57,507 nt of DNA, from the NCBI GenBank assembly GCA_000437595.1, contig FR899901.1, forward strand, positions 33,713 to 91,219, written 5' to 3'. This stretch comes from Faecalibacterium sp. CAG:74 (GTDB lineage: Bacteria > Bacillota > Clostridia > Christensenellales > Aristaeellaceae). The notes beneath the pieces were generated by a model. It had not been told where the DNA came from. It saw only the letters and a program-made list of their open reading frames with translations, and did no database searches. Below are positions 8,061 through 17,609 of the stretch, piece after piece. The translations under genes were made by a program, and so were the position numbers. Every line of letters starts with the position of its first letter. Positions within the stretch are counted from its first letter, which is position 1.

Positions 8061-8753
8061 ATGGGAAAACGCATTCTGCTGGTGGATGATGAGCCGCTTA
8101 TTTTGAAAGGCTTGAAATATACGCTTGAACAGGACGGCTACGAAACCGATACCGCCGTGGATGGTCAGGAAGCGCTGGACAAATTCTTTTCCGGGGTGTA
8201 TGATCTTGTGCTGCTGGACGTGATGCTGCCGAAGGTGGACGGACTCAGCGTCTGCCAGCGCATCCGCGAAACATCCAGTGTGCCGATTATCATGCTGACC
8301 GCCAAGGGCGAGGATATGGACAAAATCCTCGGTCTGGAATACGGCGCGGACGACTACATGACCAAGCCGTTCAACATTCTGGAGGTGCGCGCGCGGATTC
8401 GCACCGTGCTGCGCCGCGCGGGGGGACACGTCGTGCAGGAGCAGAAAATCATCCGCGTGCATGATATGGAGGTCAACCTTGTCAAGCGCACCGTCACCCT
8501 CGGCGGAGAGGAAGTGCGCCTGACCGCGAAGGAATTTGATCTCCTGCAAATGTTCATCACCAACCGCGGCCGCCCGTTCTCCCGCAAGGAGATGCTGGAA
8601 GCCGTGTGGAAATACGACGATTATACCGGCGACGCGCGCACGGTGGACGTGCACATCCGCCGCCTGCGCGAGAAGATTGAGCGCAACCCCGATGAACCGG
8701 AGTTTATCTTCACGAAATGGAAGGTGGGCTACTATTTCACCGACAAGGACTAA
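8061..8753 (+). CDS. OmpR/PhoB-family response regulator
   Basis: The 230-residue protein has a receiver domain with the acidic pair VDDE near residue 10, the phospho-acceptor Asp in LVLLDVMLPKVDG, Thr in IIMLTAKG and Lys in MTKPF. A winged-helix DNA-binding domain follows (LTAKEFDLLQMF ... DARTVDVHIRRLREKIE). The kinase gene follows within 30 nt. Targets are not visible, though the two lipoproteins and HtrA downstream suggest an envelope-stress circuit. Confidence 0.95.
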   Translation: MGKRILLVDDEPLILKGLKYTLEQDGYETDTAVDGQEALDKFFSGVYDLVLLDVMLPKVDGLSVCQRIRETSSVPIIMLTAKGEDMDKILGLEYGADDYMTKPFNILEVRARIRTVLRRAGGHVVQEQKIIRVHDMEVNLVKRTVTLGGEEVRLTAKEFDLLQMFITNRGRPFSRKEMLEAVWKYDDYTGDARTVDVHIRRLREKIERNPDEPEFIFTKWKVGYYFTDKD

Positions 8754-8781
8754 GCCGCTTGCGGCGCTCGTGCGCGGCGCA

Positions 8782-10203
8782 ATGTCGCTGCGCTGGAAGC
8801 TGATGCTCACGTTTCTGGTGGTCATCGGCGCTTCCTTCGCCATCATGGCATCTATCCTGACCGGTATGGTCAGCAGCACCTTATATCAGCAGCGCACCCG
8901 TCAGGCCACCCGCTCTCTGGAGCAGCTGGCTTCGTCGGCTGCGCCTTTTTTGGCGTCGGCGCAGATGGATAGCCTGTCCGAACTCCTGACCGCACAGGCA
9001 GGTGAACTCGGCGGGCGGCTGCTGGCGGTGGATATGGACGGCAAGGTGCAGGCGGATACCTTCGGCGCAAGGAGCGGGCAGCGGCTCAGTATTCCGGAGA
9101 CGGTCGCCGTCCTCCTGCACGGGGAGAAATCCGCGTTCGGCATTCACCGCGTCGATTCGGAATCGGGTGTGTCGTATGTGGCGGTCGCGTCTGCCGTGAT
9201 GGAGGTCAGCGGCAAGACGCGGGGCGCACTCGTGCTGTCCCTGCCGGTGGATGAGCTGCAAAGCGCGCTGGAAACGGTCAAAAGGCAGCTGATGACGGTG
9301 TTCTTGATTGTCGCGGGCGCGGCGATGGCGGCGGCGCTGATGCTGTCGGGGATGCTCACCCGCCCGGTCAAGGCGCTGACGCAGACGATTCGCCGCATGG
9401 GCAAGGGCGACCTGTCCGCGCGTGTGAACGTCCGCACATCCGGCGAGCTCAAGGAGCTGGCGGAAAGCTACAACGCGATGGCGGAGCAGATTGAGCACCT
9501 CGACAGGAGCCGCAGTCAGTTCGTCGCCAACGCCTCGCATGAACTGAAAACCCCCTTGGCGACAATGAAGCTGCTGCTGGAAAACATGCTCTATCAGCCG
9601 GATATGCCGCAGGAGCTGCGCACGGAGTTCATGCAGGACATCAACCACGAAATCGACCGCTTGAGCGGCATCATCACGGACCTGCTGACGCTGACGCAGA
9701 TGGACAGCCACTCGTCCCCCCTGCGCGTGACAAAAGTAGATTTGTCCGCACTGACGGAGGAAACCGTGCATACACTGCAAATCGCCGCCGAGCAGAAGGG
9801 ACAGACGCTGGCCGCAGACATTGCGCCCGGCATCACCCTCGAAGGCGATTCAGGCAAGCTGATGCAGGTCTTCTACAACCTGACGGACAATGCTATCAAG
9901 TACACGCCGGAAAACGGGCATATCGCCGTGCGGCTTGCGCAAAGCGGCGCAAACGTGCTGTTCGCCGTCACAGACGACGGCATCGGCATCCCGGAGGAAG
10001 ACCAGAAGCACATTTTCGAGCGCTTCTACCGCGTCGATAAGGCACGTTCCCGCGCGACGGGCGGAACGGGGCTGGGGCTTTCCATCGTCCGGCAGTTGGC
10101 GGCGATGCACGGCGGCACGGTCAGCGTGTCATCCCAGCCGGGGCAGGGCGCGACGTTCACCGTCACCCTGCCGATGGATGCAAAGCGAGGTGAAAAGGCA
10201 TGA
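8782..10203 (+). CDS. Membrane sensor histidine kinase
   Basis: The protein is 473 residues from the ATG at 8782; a GTG at 8770 is an alternative start. It has TM1 near residues 8-28, an extracytoplasmic sensor of about 140 residues, and TM2 (VFLIVAGAAMAAALMLSG). A HAMP segment (PVKALTQTIRRMGKGDL), HisKA with the phospho-His in NASHELKTPLATMK, and HATPase_c with N (YNLTDNAIKYTP), G1 (DDGIGIPEED) and G2 (GGTGLGLSIV) boxes follow. It resembles PhoR/WalK-type kinases. The stop overlaps the next gene (ATGA). Confidence 0.94.
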   Translation: MSLRWKLMLTFLVVIGASFAIMASILTGMVSSTLYQQRTRQATRSLEQLASSAAPFLASAQMDSLSELLTAQAGELGGRLLAVDMDGKVQADTFGARSGQRLSIPETVAVLLHGEKSAFGIHRVDSESGVSYVAVASAVMEVSGKTRGALVLSLPVDELQSALETVKRQLMTVFLIVAGAAMAAALMLSGMLTRPVKALTQTIRRMGKGDLSARVNVRTSGELKELAESYNAMAEQIEHLDRSRSQFVANASHELKTPLATMKLLLENMLYQPDMPQELRTEFMQDINHEIDRLSGIITDLLTLTQMDSHSSPLRVTKVDLSALTEETVHTLQIAAEQKGQTLAADIAPGITLEGDSGKLMQVFYNLTDNAIKYTPENGHIAVRLAQSGANVLFAVTDDGIGIPEEDQKHIFERFYRVDKARSRATGGTGLGLSIVRQLAAMHGGTVSVSSQPGQGATFTVTLPMDAKRGEKA

Positions 10204-11192
10204 AGCGGCTTCGGCTGACTTTGCTTCTGCTCATGCTGATGATGATGCTGACGGCATGTGCACCGTCCGGCAATTCGATGGAAGCGCTCTCCGTGACCGC
10301 CGCGCCGCAGGAGGACGAAATCCCCCGCGCGGATGGCGACGATGCGGCAGCGACAGACACATCCGCCCTCATCTGGTATCGCTATGGCGACGAACCAATG
10401 CTGGTGGCGGAGCAGCGGACGGTTTCGCGATTGCCGAATGAGCCGTATGAGACGGCGCTGCTGCGGCTGCTGCTGGAAGGGCCAAGCCTGGATGCGCCCG
10501 CGCTGCGCGGATTATTCCCGGCGGGTACGCGCGTGATTTCGACATCCCGGCAGGGTGAAATGCTCTTCGTCACCCTGTCGTATCAGCTGATGAACGGCTA
10601 TTCGGACGAGCCGAGCAACTGGCGTTCGGACACTGCGTGGGCGCAGGAAGTGCCGCTCCGCCGGAGGCTGGCGATGCAGGCGATTGCCGCGACGGTGACG
10701 GAAAACACGACTGCCCAGCAGGTCGTCATTCTCTTGGAGCAGCGCGGCGAAACGACGGATTCCATGCGGCTGCGGCAAAAATACTATACGCTGAACGCGG
10801 CGGACGACGCGCTCGCCGATCCGCTTCGGCGGGATGAATCGCTGCTGCTGACCGCTTCCGGCACGATGCGGACGATCCTGACCTGCATCCAGCAGCGCGA
10901 TATCCGCCGCCTCTACCGCTATCTTGCGCAAAGCGACCCGGATACCGGCGAAGCGCGCATGGAATATGAAGCGTTCGCATCCAAATGGACGGAATATCCC
11001 GCGCTGACCGCGTTTGACTTCTCCGGCGGCAGCGCCTCCGGCACGCGGGCGGTGTTCACCGTCAGCGGAACGAGACTGACGGACGGCGTATCGCAGAAGT
11101 TTACGGGGCGAAGCGTCCACCTGATGAAAACGGGCGGCCTGTGGTGCATCAGCATGAGCCAGCTGACCGCAATTGTGGAGGGAACGCCGTGA
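10200..11192 (+). CDS. GerMN-domain lipoprotein 1
   Basis: The 330-residue protein has an N-terminal lipoprotein signal ending LTAC (Cys near residue 20), so it would be anchored outside the membrane. The next about 150 residues match a GerMN sporulation/germination domain (ALLRLLLEGP ... LFPAGTRVIS ... LFVTLSYQLM). The C-terminal half is less clear. It overlaps the kinase stop and the next start by 4 nt on each side, so kinase and lipoproteins are co-translated. It could be an accessory sensor protein for the kinase, as YycH-type proteins are; this is inference. Confidence 0.85.
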   Translation: MKRLRLTLLLLMLMMMLTACAPSGNSMEALSVTAAPQEDEIPRADGDDAAATDTSALIWYRYGDEPMLVAEQRTVSRLPNEPYETALLRLLLEGPSLDAPALRGLFPAGTRVISTSRQGEMLFVTLSYQLMNGYSDEPSNWRSDTAWAQEVPLRRRLAMQAIAATVTENTTAQQVVILLEQRGETTDSMRLRQKYYTLNAADDALADPLRRDESLLLTASGTMRTILTCIQQRDIRRLYRYLAQSDPDTGEARMEYEAFASKWTEYPALTAFDFSGGSASGTRAVFTVSGTRLTDGVSQKFTGRSVHLMKTGGLWCISMSQLTAIVEGTP

Positions 11193-12679
11193 AAAAAAGC
11201 AAGTTTCGCTTGATGGCGCTGATGATGGCGCTGCTGCTGACACTTACTTCTTGCAGCCGCGAAAGCAGCCTGATTCCCGCCGAGACGCTGCCGCCGCCAT
11301 CTGCCCCCTACGCCGCGCCGACAGATGATACCGGCTTGGATTATGAGCAGGACGTCGCCCTCTACCTCCCCGCGAAAAACGGGCAGACGATGCTCTGCTT
11401 CTGGCGCACGGCGGCGCTGCGCTACGACCAGATGCCCGCTGAAGCGGTGCTGCAGCTGCTCTTGCAGGAGGAGGGCGACGGGAGCGCCGTGCCGCTGAAG
11501 GACTACGGCAGCGTGTCGCTTGCGCAAGGGAGCGCCGTCACAACTGCCGGACACGTCTGCACGGTCAATCTGTCCTCCGCCGCGCTGCAAATGGGCATCC
11601 ACGAGCTGTACATGGTGTGTTTGTCCATTGCCACCACGCTCTGCGCGCTGCCGGATGTGCGGTTCGTCAATATCCTCGTCGCGGGCAATCCGGTCGCGAT
11701 GGATGTGCAGAATCTGCTGCCCCTGGGGGCGCTTTCCTCCGCAGAAGGGGAGAACCTCGTCACCCGCTGGGAGCAGCTCGTCGCGCAGCGCACGGGCGCG
11801 GGCGGCATTGCGGCGCAGACCCCGCTGAGCAGCGCAGCCGTGCTGTATTTTCCCCTGAAAAGCGGCAGCGGCATCACCTGTGAAGTCAGGCAGCTTTCCT
11901 TCGATGGTCAGAACGCCCAGCAGCTGGTTTATGGTTTGCTGGATGCACTCTCCGCCGGGGCGACTGATGCCGCGAACGTCCCGGATATGCCCGACCTGCG
12001 CACGATGCTCCTGATGGCGCCGGAAGTCACGACGCTCTCCAGCGGCCGCCCGTCCGCCGCCATTAACCTTGTCCCCGATGCGCTTCAGAGAATTTCCAGC
12101 GCGGGTATCGACCCGGTGTGCTTCTTCGCTGCCCTGACGATGACGCTCACGTCCTACATTCCCTCGCTGGAGCAGGTTGTCTACCGCGTCGGTGATTCCG
12201 CGCTGACCAGCTTGTATTCCACCATCCACGGTACGATTGTCCTGCCCGGCGGCATGATGACGCGCGCGAATTTCGGCGGCTTGCTGACTGACGAAGCAGT
12301 CTGCTATCTCTCGAACGGCGAAAAGCTGCGCCAAGGAAGGCTGAATCTCCCGGCATCAGCTGCCTGCTCGCCGCGCGCACTGCTGACGGCTGTGCTGGCG
12401 ACGGAGGGCTTCCCGGCGGGGCTGACGGAAGATGATGTGTTAGGCGTCGCGATTGCGGACGATACGGTACTGGTGAATTTCTCGGCGCATATGGCGGATG
12501 CGATTCGCACAAGCAGGCTGAATCAGCGCATGATGGCGTATCAGCTGACGGGCGCGCTGGTGCAGCGGTATCCGGTACGGCGGGTGCGGTTCTTCTTTGA
12601 TGGGGAAGCGAAGAATACGCTGGATGGCGACGTGATGTGGGCGGGGGAGTTTTTGATGGATTATGTATTGTGTGAGTAA
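11189..12679 (+). CDS. GerMN-domain lipoprotein 2
   Basis: The protein is 496 residues from a GTG overlapping the previous stop (GTGA), with GGAGGG upstream. A lipobox LTLTSCS gives a lipid-anchored exported protein. Two GerMN-like repeats are visible, one around VALYLPAKNGQTMLCFWRT and one around DEAVCYLSNGEKLRQGRLNLP. It is a divergent paralogue of the gene before it. The role in sporulation or envelope sensing is inferred from the domain and the operon only. Confidence 0.83.
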   Translation: MKKSKFRLMALMMALLLTLTSCSRESSLIPAETLPPPSAPYAAPTDDTGLDYEQDVALYLPAKNGQTMLCFWRTAALRYDQMPAEAVLQLLLQEEGDGSAVPLKDYGSVSLAQGSAVTTAGHVCTVNLSSAALQMGIHELYMVCLSIATTLCALPDVRFVNILVAGNPVAMDVQNLLPLGALSSAEGENLVTRWEQLVAQRTGAGGIAAQTPLSSAAVLYFPLKSGSGITCEVRQLSFDGQNAQQLVYGLLDALSAGATDAANVPDMPDLRTMLLMAPEVTTLSSGRPSAAINLVPDALQRISSAGIDPVCFFAALTMTLTSYIPSLEQVVYRVGDSALTSLYSTIHGTIVLPGGMMTRANFGGLLTDEAVCYLSNGEKLRQGRLNLPASAACSPRALLTAVLATEGFPAGLTEDDVLGVAIADDTVLVNFSAHMADAIRTSRLNQRMMAYQLTGALVQRYPVRRVRFFFDGEAKNTLDGDVMWAGEFLMDYVLCE

Positions 12680-12715
12680 CCTGTGGATAAACGCGCGGAA
12701 GGAGCAGGGGCGACT
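12677..12715 (+). repeat. Fragment of dispersed repeat family D
   Basis: CCTGTGGATAAACGCGCGGAAG matches the start of the copy at 44320. The rest of the repeat is absent. Confidence 0.5.
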
Positions 12716-12787
12716 TCATCCCTTTTCATCTGCCTCCTGCAATCACGCAAAGTTCACGAAATTCCACTGAATGTTCAAAAATCGTTC

Positions 12788-12816
12788 ATGACAAAGACAA
12801 AAAAGGCGGATATAAT
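12788..12816 (+). promoter_or_regulatory. Promoter of the HtrA gene
   Basis: ATGACA (12788-12793), a 17-nt spacer, and TATAAT (12811-12816). The 5' untranslated leader is about 85 nt. Confidence 0.6.
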
Positions 12817-12910
12817 AAAAGCATAGCCAGTTGGAAAGACTGACTGGACGCCGGAAATGCGAACGGCGGCATGAAATTCGATTTTTGAACCTGAAGGAGG
12901 TACAGCAGTT

Positions 12911-14212
12911 ATGAAATTCCGGAAAATGATGGGCTGTATTGCACTGGGCTTGACCTGCGCGATGATTGGCGCGGGCGCGACGATGGCGGCGCAGAACACG
13001 TCGGCGGCGGCAGAAGCCGTCACGGCGGCGAACTCGACAACGACGGTTGTTACCAGCCCGTTCACCGCGGCGGTGCAGCAGGTGCGTAACAGCGTGGTCG
13101 GCGTGAGCAACTATCAGACCGTGCGCTATGGCAGCTATGGCAACAACTTCTATTTTGGCTATGGCTTCGGCTATGGCAACGGCCGCAACAATGATCAGCA
13201 GATTGAGGAGCGCGAGGAGCTGGCGGCTACCGGCTCTGGCGTGGTTATCGGTCAGGGCTTCGTGCTGACGAATTACCACGTTGTGGAGGACGCGAGTAGC
13301 CTGCGTGTGACCGTGACGGATGACAGCGGCAACACCGACGAGTACGCCGCGACGCTTGTTGCGTATGACGAATCGCTGGATATCGCCATTGTGTACGCGA
13401 CGGGCCTTGACCTGCCGGCGGTCACGCTGGGCGACAGCGACACCCTGCAGGTCGGCGACTGGGCCATCAACATCGGCAACCCGCTGGGCTTCACCAAGAC
13501 CACGACGGTCGGTGTCGTCAGCGCCCTGAACCGCGCGATTGAGTCCGAATCCTACGACAAGTATGGCCGCAAGTCCACCATCACCAACGCCATGATTCAG
13601 GTGGATGCCGCGATTAACTCCGGCAACTCCGGCGGCGGCATGTTCAATGTGAATGGCGAACTGATGGGCATCCCGACGCTGAAGTACACCGGCTCGTACT
13701 ACTCCGGCAGCACCGTCGAGGGCATCGGCATGTGCATCCCGATTAACTCCGCTAAGCCCCTGATTAACAAGGTGCTTTCCGGCGAAATCACCTTCACCGC
13801 GCCCGAAGCGCTGGATAACAGCGACGACAACAAGGCGGATAGCAACACCGACAGCACGCTCGTCGGCAAGCCCCGCATGGGCATCACCATGAGCAACCTC
13901 GCCAACAGCCGCGCACTGCAGAACGGTCAGATTCCGAAGGGCGTTTACGTTGTGAACGTGGAAGAGAACAGCCCGGCGGAAAAAGCGGGAATGCAGGTTG
14001 GCGACATCATTGTGGATGTGAACGACAACGTGATTACCTCGACCACCGAGCTGGCAGCGCAGGTTGCGGACTGCAAGGCGGGCGACGTGCTGAAGATTAA
14101 GGTCTACCGCGTGCCGGGCATCACTGATCTGACCGGCAGCGACGACATACCCGACGGCGAGTACATCGACCTCGAAGTGACGCTGGAAGTCATTGATAAT
14201 GTGAAGCAGTAA
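12911..14212 (+). CDS. HtrA/DegP-type serine protease with PDZ domain
   Basis: The 433-residue protein has an N-terminal membrane anchor or signal segment (residues 5-25) and a Gly/Tyr/Asn-rich linker with FGYGFGYGNGRNN. The S1C trypsin domain carries the triad His (TNYHVVED), Asp (ESLDIAIV) and Ser (NSGNSGGGMFN), and a single PDZ domain follows (GVYVVNVEENSPAEKAGMQVGDIIVDV). HtrA proteases degrade or refold damaged exported proteins. It lies just downstream of a two-component system but has its own promoter. Confidence 0.95.
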   Translation: MKFRKMMGCIALGLTCAMIGAGATMAAQNTSAAAEAVTAANSTTTVVTSPFTAAVQQVRNSVVGVSNYQTVRYGSYGNNFYFGYGFGYGNGRNNDQQIEEREELAATGSGVVIGQGFVLTNYHVVEDASSLRVTVTDDSGNTDEYAATLVAYDESLDIAIVYATGLDLPAVTLGDSDTLQVGDWAINIGNPLGFTKTTTVGVVSALNRAIESESYDKYGRKSTITNAMIQVDAAINSGNSGGGMFNVNGELMGIPTLKYTGSYYSGSTVEGIGMCIPINSAKPLINKVLSGEITFTAPEALDNSDDNKADSNTDSTLVGKPRMGITMSNLANSRALQNGQIPKGVYVVNVEENSPAEKAGMQVGDIIVDVNDNVITSTTELAAQVADCKAGDVLKIKVYRVPGITDLTGSDDIPDGEYIDLEVTLEVIDNVKQ

Positions 14213-14225
14213 CAACTGGGCAATC

Positions 14226-14268
14226 GAAAACCGGGACGGAACACGATGAATGTTCCGCCCCGGTTTTA
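14226..14268. terminator. Bidirectional terminator between htrA and sigG
   Basis: AAAACCGGGACGGAACA pairs with TGTTCCGCCCCGGTTTT around a short loop, with A and T tracts on both sides. It serves the convergent genes. Confidence 0.9.
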
Positions 14269-14350
14269 ACGTGGGGAAAAAGACAGGCAGTTTGGTCGCG
14301 CCCCTTTGACGCGGCAATGTGCAAGCACACGGTAAATTTTCCCACTGCAC

Positions 14351-15130
14351 TCATTCTCCCAGATGCTTCCTCATATTCATCAGCGCGTGCTTCTCCAACC
14401 GCGACACCTGCGCCTGACTAATCCCAATCTCCCCGGCGACTTCCATCTGCGTCCGCCCCTCGAAAAAACGCATCCGCAGGATTTTCTTCTCCCGCTCGTT
14501 GAGATGCCCCATCGCGTCCGAAATCGCAATGTCCTGCACCCAGTCCTCGTCCCGCACGCGTTCGTCCTTCACCTGATCAACGATGCACAGCGCGTCGCTG
14601 CCGTCGCTGCAAACCGGCTCGAACAGGCTTACCGGGTCTTGAATCGCTTCCAGCGCCAGCACGACGTCCATGCGGTCGATGTGCATGTCGGCGGCAATTT
14701 CCTCGACGGTGGGCTCGCGGGAAAGCTCCGTTTGCAGGCGGTCGCGCGCACGAAGGGCTTTGTACGCCGTGTCGCGCATGGAGCGGCTAACGCGGATGGC
14801 GTTGTTGTCGCGCAGGTAGCGGCGGATTTCGCCAATGACCATCGGCACGGCGTAGGTCGAAAAACGGACGTTCTGCGACACATCGAAGTTGTCCAGCGCC
14901 TTCATCAGCCCGATGCACCCGACTTGAAAGAGGTCATCAACGTTTTCGCCGCGCCCGGAAAAGCGCTGGATGACGGACAGCACCAGCCGCAGATTCCCCT
15001 GTATGAACTCGTCGCGCGCCGCCTTGTCGCCGCTATGTACCAGCGGGTAGAGCTCCTGCATCCGCTGCGGCGTGAGAACGGGAAGCTTGCTGGTGTCCAG
15101 CCCGCATAAATCGACCTTGCCCCATGCCAT
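14351..15130 (-). CDS. sigG: Sporulation sigma factor SigG
   Basis: The protein is 259 residues from the ATG at 15130, which has GGAGG 9 nt upstream; an in-frame start 11 codons earlier lacks a ribosome site. It begins MAWGKVDLCGLDTSKLPVLT, the SigG-specific N-terminus. Region 2 (FSGRGENVDDLFQVGCIGLMKALDNFD), region 3 and region 4 with its helix-turn-helix (MEVAGEIGISQAQVSRLEKHAL) are complete. SigG directs late forespore transcription. It follows sigE in the conserved spoIIGA-sigE-sigG order. Confidence 0.97.
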   Translation of the reverse strand: MAWGKVDLCGLDTSKLPVLTPQRMQELYPLVHSGDKAARDEFIQGNLRLVLSVIQRFSGRGENVDDLFQVGCIGLMKALDNFDVSQNVRFSTYAVPMVIGEIRRYLRDNNAIRVSRSMRDTAYKALRARDRLQTELSREPTVEEIAADMHIDRMDVVLALEAIQDPVSLFEPVCSDGSDALCIVDQVKDERVRDEDWVQDIAISDAMGHLNEREKKILRMRFFEGRTQMEVAGEIGISQAQVSRLEKHALMNMRKHLGE

Positions 15131-15234
15131 GTTCTGCGTCCTCCTTGCATGTGAAGTATCCACAGTATGGCAATTTGCGGCGGTGGCTAATCACTTAGGC
15201 GAAAGTAGTGTTTTTTCGGCGATGCACGCTAAAA

Positions 15235-15966
15235 TCAGGCATATCCTTCTTCTCTCACCAGCTCCCCATGCAGCCGATGCAGAATCCGCTTTTCGAGGCG
15301 GCTGATGTAGCTCTGCGAAATGCCGAGAATGTCCGCCACTTCCTTCTGCGTCATTTCGGGATGACCGTGCAGACCGAAGCGCAAATCCATAATTTGCTGT
15401 TCGCGCGGGGAAAGGTGCGAAAGGGCAGCGAAAAGCATCTGCCGCTCGGCACTTTCCTCGATGCCGCGCGAAACCATGTCCGGGTCAGTGCCGAGAACGT
15501 CAGAAAGCAGCAGCTCGTTGCCGTCCCAGTCGGTTTTCAGCGGCTCGTCCAGCGAAACTTCCATGCGCGTGCGGCTGTGGCGGCGCAGGAACATCAGCAC
15601 TTCGTTCTCGATGCAGCGGCTGGCGTAGGTGGCGAGCTTGATTTTCTTCGACGGGTCGAAAGTGTTGACGGCTTTAATCAGCCCGATCGTGCCGATGGAA
15701 ATGAGATCCTCCAGCATGATGCCGGTGTTGTCGAACTTTCGCGCGATAAAGACAACGAGGCGGAGATTGTGTTCAATCAGCGTCGTGCGGACGGCGGCGC
15801 CGTCGGTGTCAAGCCGGGCGAGGAGCGACTGTTCCTCTGCCGGTGTCAGCGGGGCAGGCAGGGGTTCAGGGCCGCCGATGTAGTAAATCTCGCGCGGCGC
15901 AAGGCTGCTCAGCAGAGCGGAAAGCTGCGCGGACGCGGCGGAAACGACAGAACACAAGGTGGACAT
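15235..15966 (-). CDS. sigE: Sporulation sigma factor SigE
   Basis: The 243-residue mother-cell sigma factor has an N-terminal pro-sequence region (residues 1 to about 30), the IYYIGGPEPLPAPLT segment, region 2 (NTGIMLEDLISIGTIGLIKAV) and region 4 (KEVADILGISQSYISRLEKRIL). SpoIIGA, encoded just upstream, removes the pro-peptide in other spore formers. The gap to spoIIGA is 12 nt. Confidence 0.96.
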   Translation of the reverse strand: MSTLCSVVSAASAQLSALLSSLAPREIYYIGGPEPLPAPLTPAEEQSLLARLDTDGAAVRTTLIEHNLRLVVFIARKFDNTGIMLEDLISIGTIGLIKAVNTFDPSKKIKLATYASRCIENEVLMFLRRHSRTRMEVSLDEPLKTDWDGNELLLSDVLGTDPDMVSRGIEESAERQMLFAALSHLSPREQQIMDLRFGLHGHPEMTQKEVADILGISQSYISRLEKRILHRLHGELVREEGYA

Positions 15967-15978
15967 ATTGAATTCCTC

Positions 15979-16737
15979 CTATTCGCATAGAATTGCGGAC
16001 ACCATGCTTTCCGGCATCACCGGCTGATGCACTCCGCCGTCCGACAGCGCACAGCCAATCAGCCCGCGAAGCGCCGTCTCTTTCCAGCCTGAAAGCAGGA
16101 AAATGCCGTCTGGACGGAGAACTATCATCAGCGTGATGCCCGATGCGGTTCGGGCACGGAGCAGGCGCATTCCGGGCAGCAGCGTGCTGCCCTCCGGCAA
16201 GTGTGTCAGGCGGCGGAAAGTATTTCGCGGCAGGATGAGCACCGGGTCGCCGGAGAGCGGGTCGCAGAGCAGGTTGCCGGAATCAACGAGCGCAGTCACG
16301 GCGGATTCGCAGTCGCCGCAGCGGATGCGGACGCGCACGAAGCGGCGTTTGCCGTGCTCCAAGCGCGTCAGGCGGCGCAGCAGGAGCAGCAGCGTGCACG
16401 TCAGCGCCGTTTGGACAGCACCCGGCAGCGGCAGCAGCGCCGATAGTCCAGCGCAGCCCCATTGCATCATCAGCATTGTCAGGCAGAAGGGCAGCGTCCG
16501 CCGCGCGGGAAATCGCCCGACGAACGCGAGCAGCCCCGTCAGCGGCAGAACCATCACCACCTGCAGCAGTGGCGGAACGGAGAGCGACAGCAGGGTGAAT
16601 CCGGCGTAGAGAAGGGCGAACAGCAGCCTTCGCCCGCGGTTCACGCGCGGCAGACCGAGCGCAGCGGACAGCGCCGACATCAGGCAAATGCCGCACAATC
16701 CCTGCTCCAAGAGAAACAAAAACCCGCTTGCGCGCAA
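15979..16737 (-). CDS. spoIIGA: Pro-sigma-E processing aspartic protease SpoIIGA
   Basis: The N-terminal half is hydrophobic with several membrane spans (GLCGICLMSALSAALG; LLFALLYAGFTLLSL; VVMVLPLTGLLAFVG; ALTCTLLLLLRRL). The C-terminal half has the aspartic-protease signature ALVDSGNLLCDPLSGDPV with the catalytic Asp in DSGN. The best start is TTG at 16737, preceded by AAAGGAG; this gives 252 residues, shorter than the usual about 300. The longer frame to 16857 lacks a ribosome site. The gene ends with TAG, the only TAG stop I found among the named host genes. Confidence 0.9.
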   Translation of the reverse strand: MRASGFLFLLEQGLCGICLMSALSAALGLPRVNRGRRLLFALLYAGFTLLSLSVPPLLQVVMVLPLTGLLAFVGRFPARRTLPFCLTMLMMQWGCAGLSALLPLPGAVQTALTCTLLLLLRRLTRLEHGKRRFVRVRIRCGDCESAVTALVDSGNLLCDPLSGDPVLILPRNTFRRLTHLPEGSTLLPGMRLLRARTASGITLMIVLRPDGIFLLSGWKETALRGLIGCALSDGGVHQPVMPESMVSAILCE

Positions 16738-16847
16738 CCGGCATCGTCTCCTTTCGCCTTTGAGTATAGCGATTGGGGACGAGCAGAATCGTCGAACGGG
16801 CGCGCAGAAAATGTCCGAGACGGAAAAATGAAGGAAATGAGAGAAGC

Positions 16848-17474
16848 ATGAAAACAAGGATGCTGACCATCCGCGGCATTGCGGTGCAAATCACCGAGCG
16901 GGAGAATTGCCGGCGCTTCATCCTGCGCAGCCGCCCGGACTGCCCGTATGCGATGCTGTCTGTGCCGAAGCGGTCGCGGGAAGCGGACATCCGCCGCTTT
17001 CTGGAAAATCAGCAGGAGTGGCTGCAAGCGCATGTCGGTGCGGTGAAAAATCCGCCGACGTTCGCGCCGGGCGAGGTGCATCGGCTGATGGGCGCGTGGG
17101 TGACGCTGGGGAAAGATGTGCCGTCAGGCGCGGCGTTTGTCGAAATGCGCAATGAGCGGCTGATTCGCGAAATTGAGCGGGATATTGCGAAGTGGGCGAG
17201 TACCCTGCATGTGAGCATCACGCACGTTACCCTGCGGGAGATGACGAGCCGCTGGGGCAGCTGCCGCAAGCAGACGCAACGCCTGACGTTCAACACGCGC
17301 CTTGGCGGTGCCGACGAAAGTATGATTGAATACGTCGTGGTGCACGAACTGTGCCACCTGATTTATGCTGACCACTCGGTGCGGTTCTGGGCGCTGGTGG
17401 CAAGCTGTCTGCCGGACTGCAAGCAGCGGCAAATCGCGCTGAACCGAATGGACATGACCCCGAAAGTGCCCTAA
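16848..17474 (+). CDS. YgjP/WLM-type zinc metalloprotease (DUF45)
   Basis: The protein is 208 residues from the ATG at 16848. The HExxH zinc motif is in YVVVHELCHLIYADHSVRFWALV, with the third ligand and conserved H-S-x-x-F spacing as in the DUF45/YgjP family. The upstream RWGSCRKQTQRLTFNTRL is the typical substrate-side motif. The physiological role of this family is poorly known. It is transcribed away from spoIIGA. Confidence 0.9.
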   Translation: MKTRMLTIRGIAVQITERENCRRFILRSRPDCPYAMLSVPKRSREADIRRFLENQQEWLQAHVGAVKNPPTFAPGEVHRLMGAWVTLGKDVPSGAAFVEMRNERLIREIERDIAKWASTLHVSITHVTLREMTSRWGSCRKQTQRLTFNTRLGGADESMIEYVVVHELCHLIYADHSVRFWALVASCLPDCKQRQIALNRMDMTPKVP

Positions 17475-17609
17475 TCACCGTATTACACACCGAAATCCGG
17501 GAAATCATATGCTGAAAGCAGCCGGAATACCGGCTTCTATGAAAAAATCAAAAGGCGGCGGCAGAAAAATGCCGCTTTTGCCTTGACATCCCGGACGGAG
17601 TGTGACATC

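Noticed and set aside
12674..12700. DnaA box in TGTGGATAA within repeat family D
   Set aside because: TGTGGATAA is the exact complement of a DnaA box, but it recurs as part of the dispersed repeat; a role in DnaA titration is possible but unsupported here.
16780..16800. Spo0A box upstream of spoIIGA
   Set aside because: TCGTCGAA is near the TGTCGAA consensus, but it is a single imperfect site with no clear promoter, so I do not list it as a feature.
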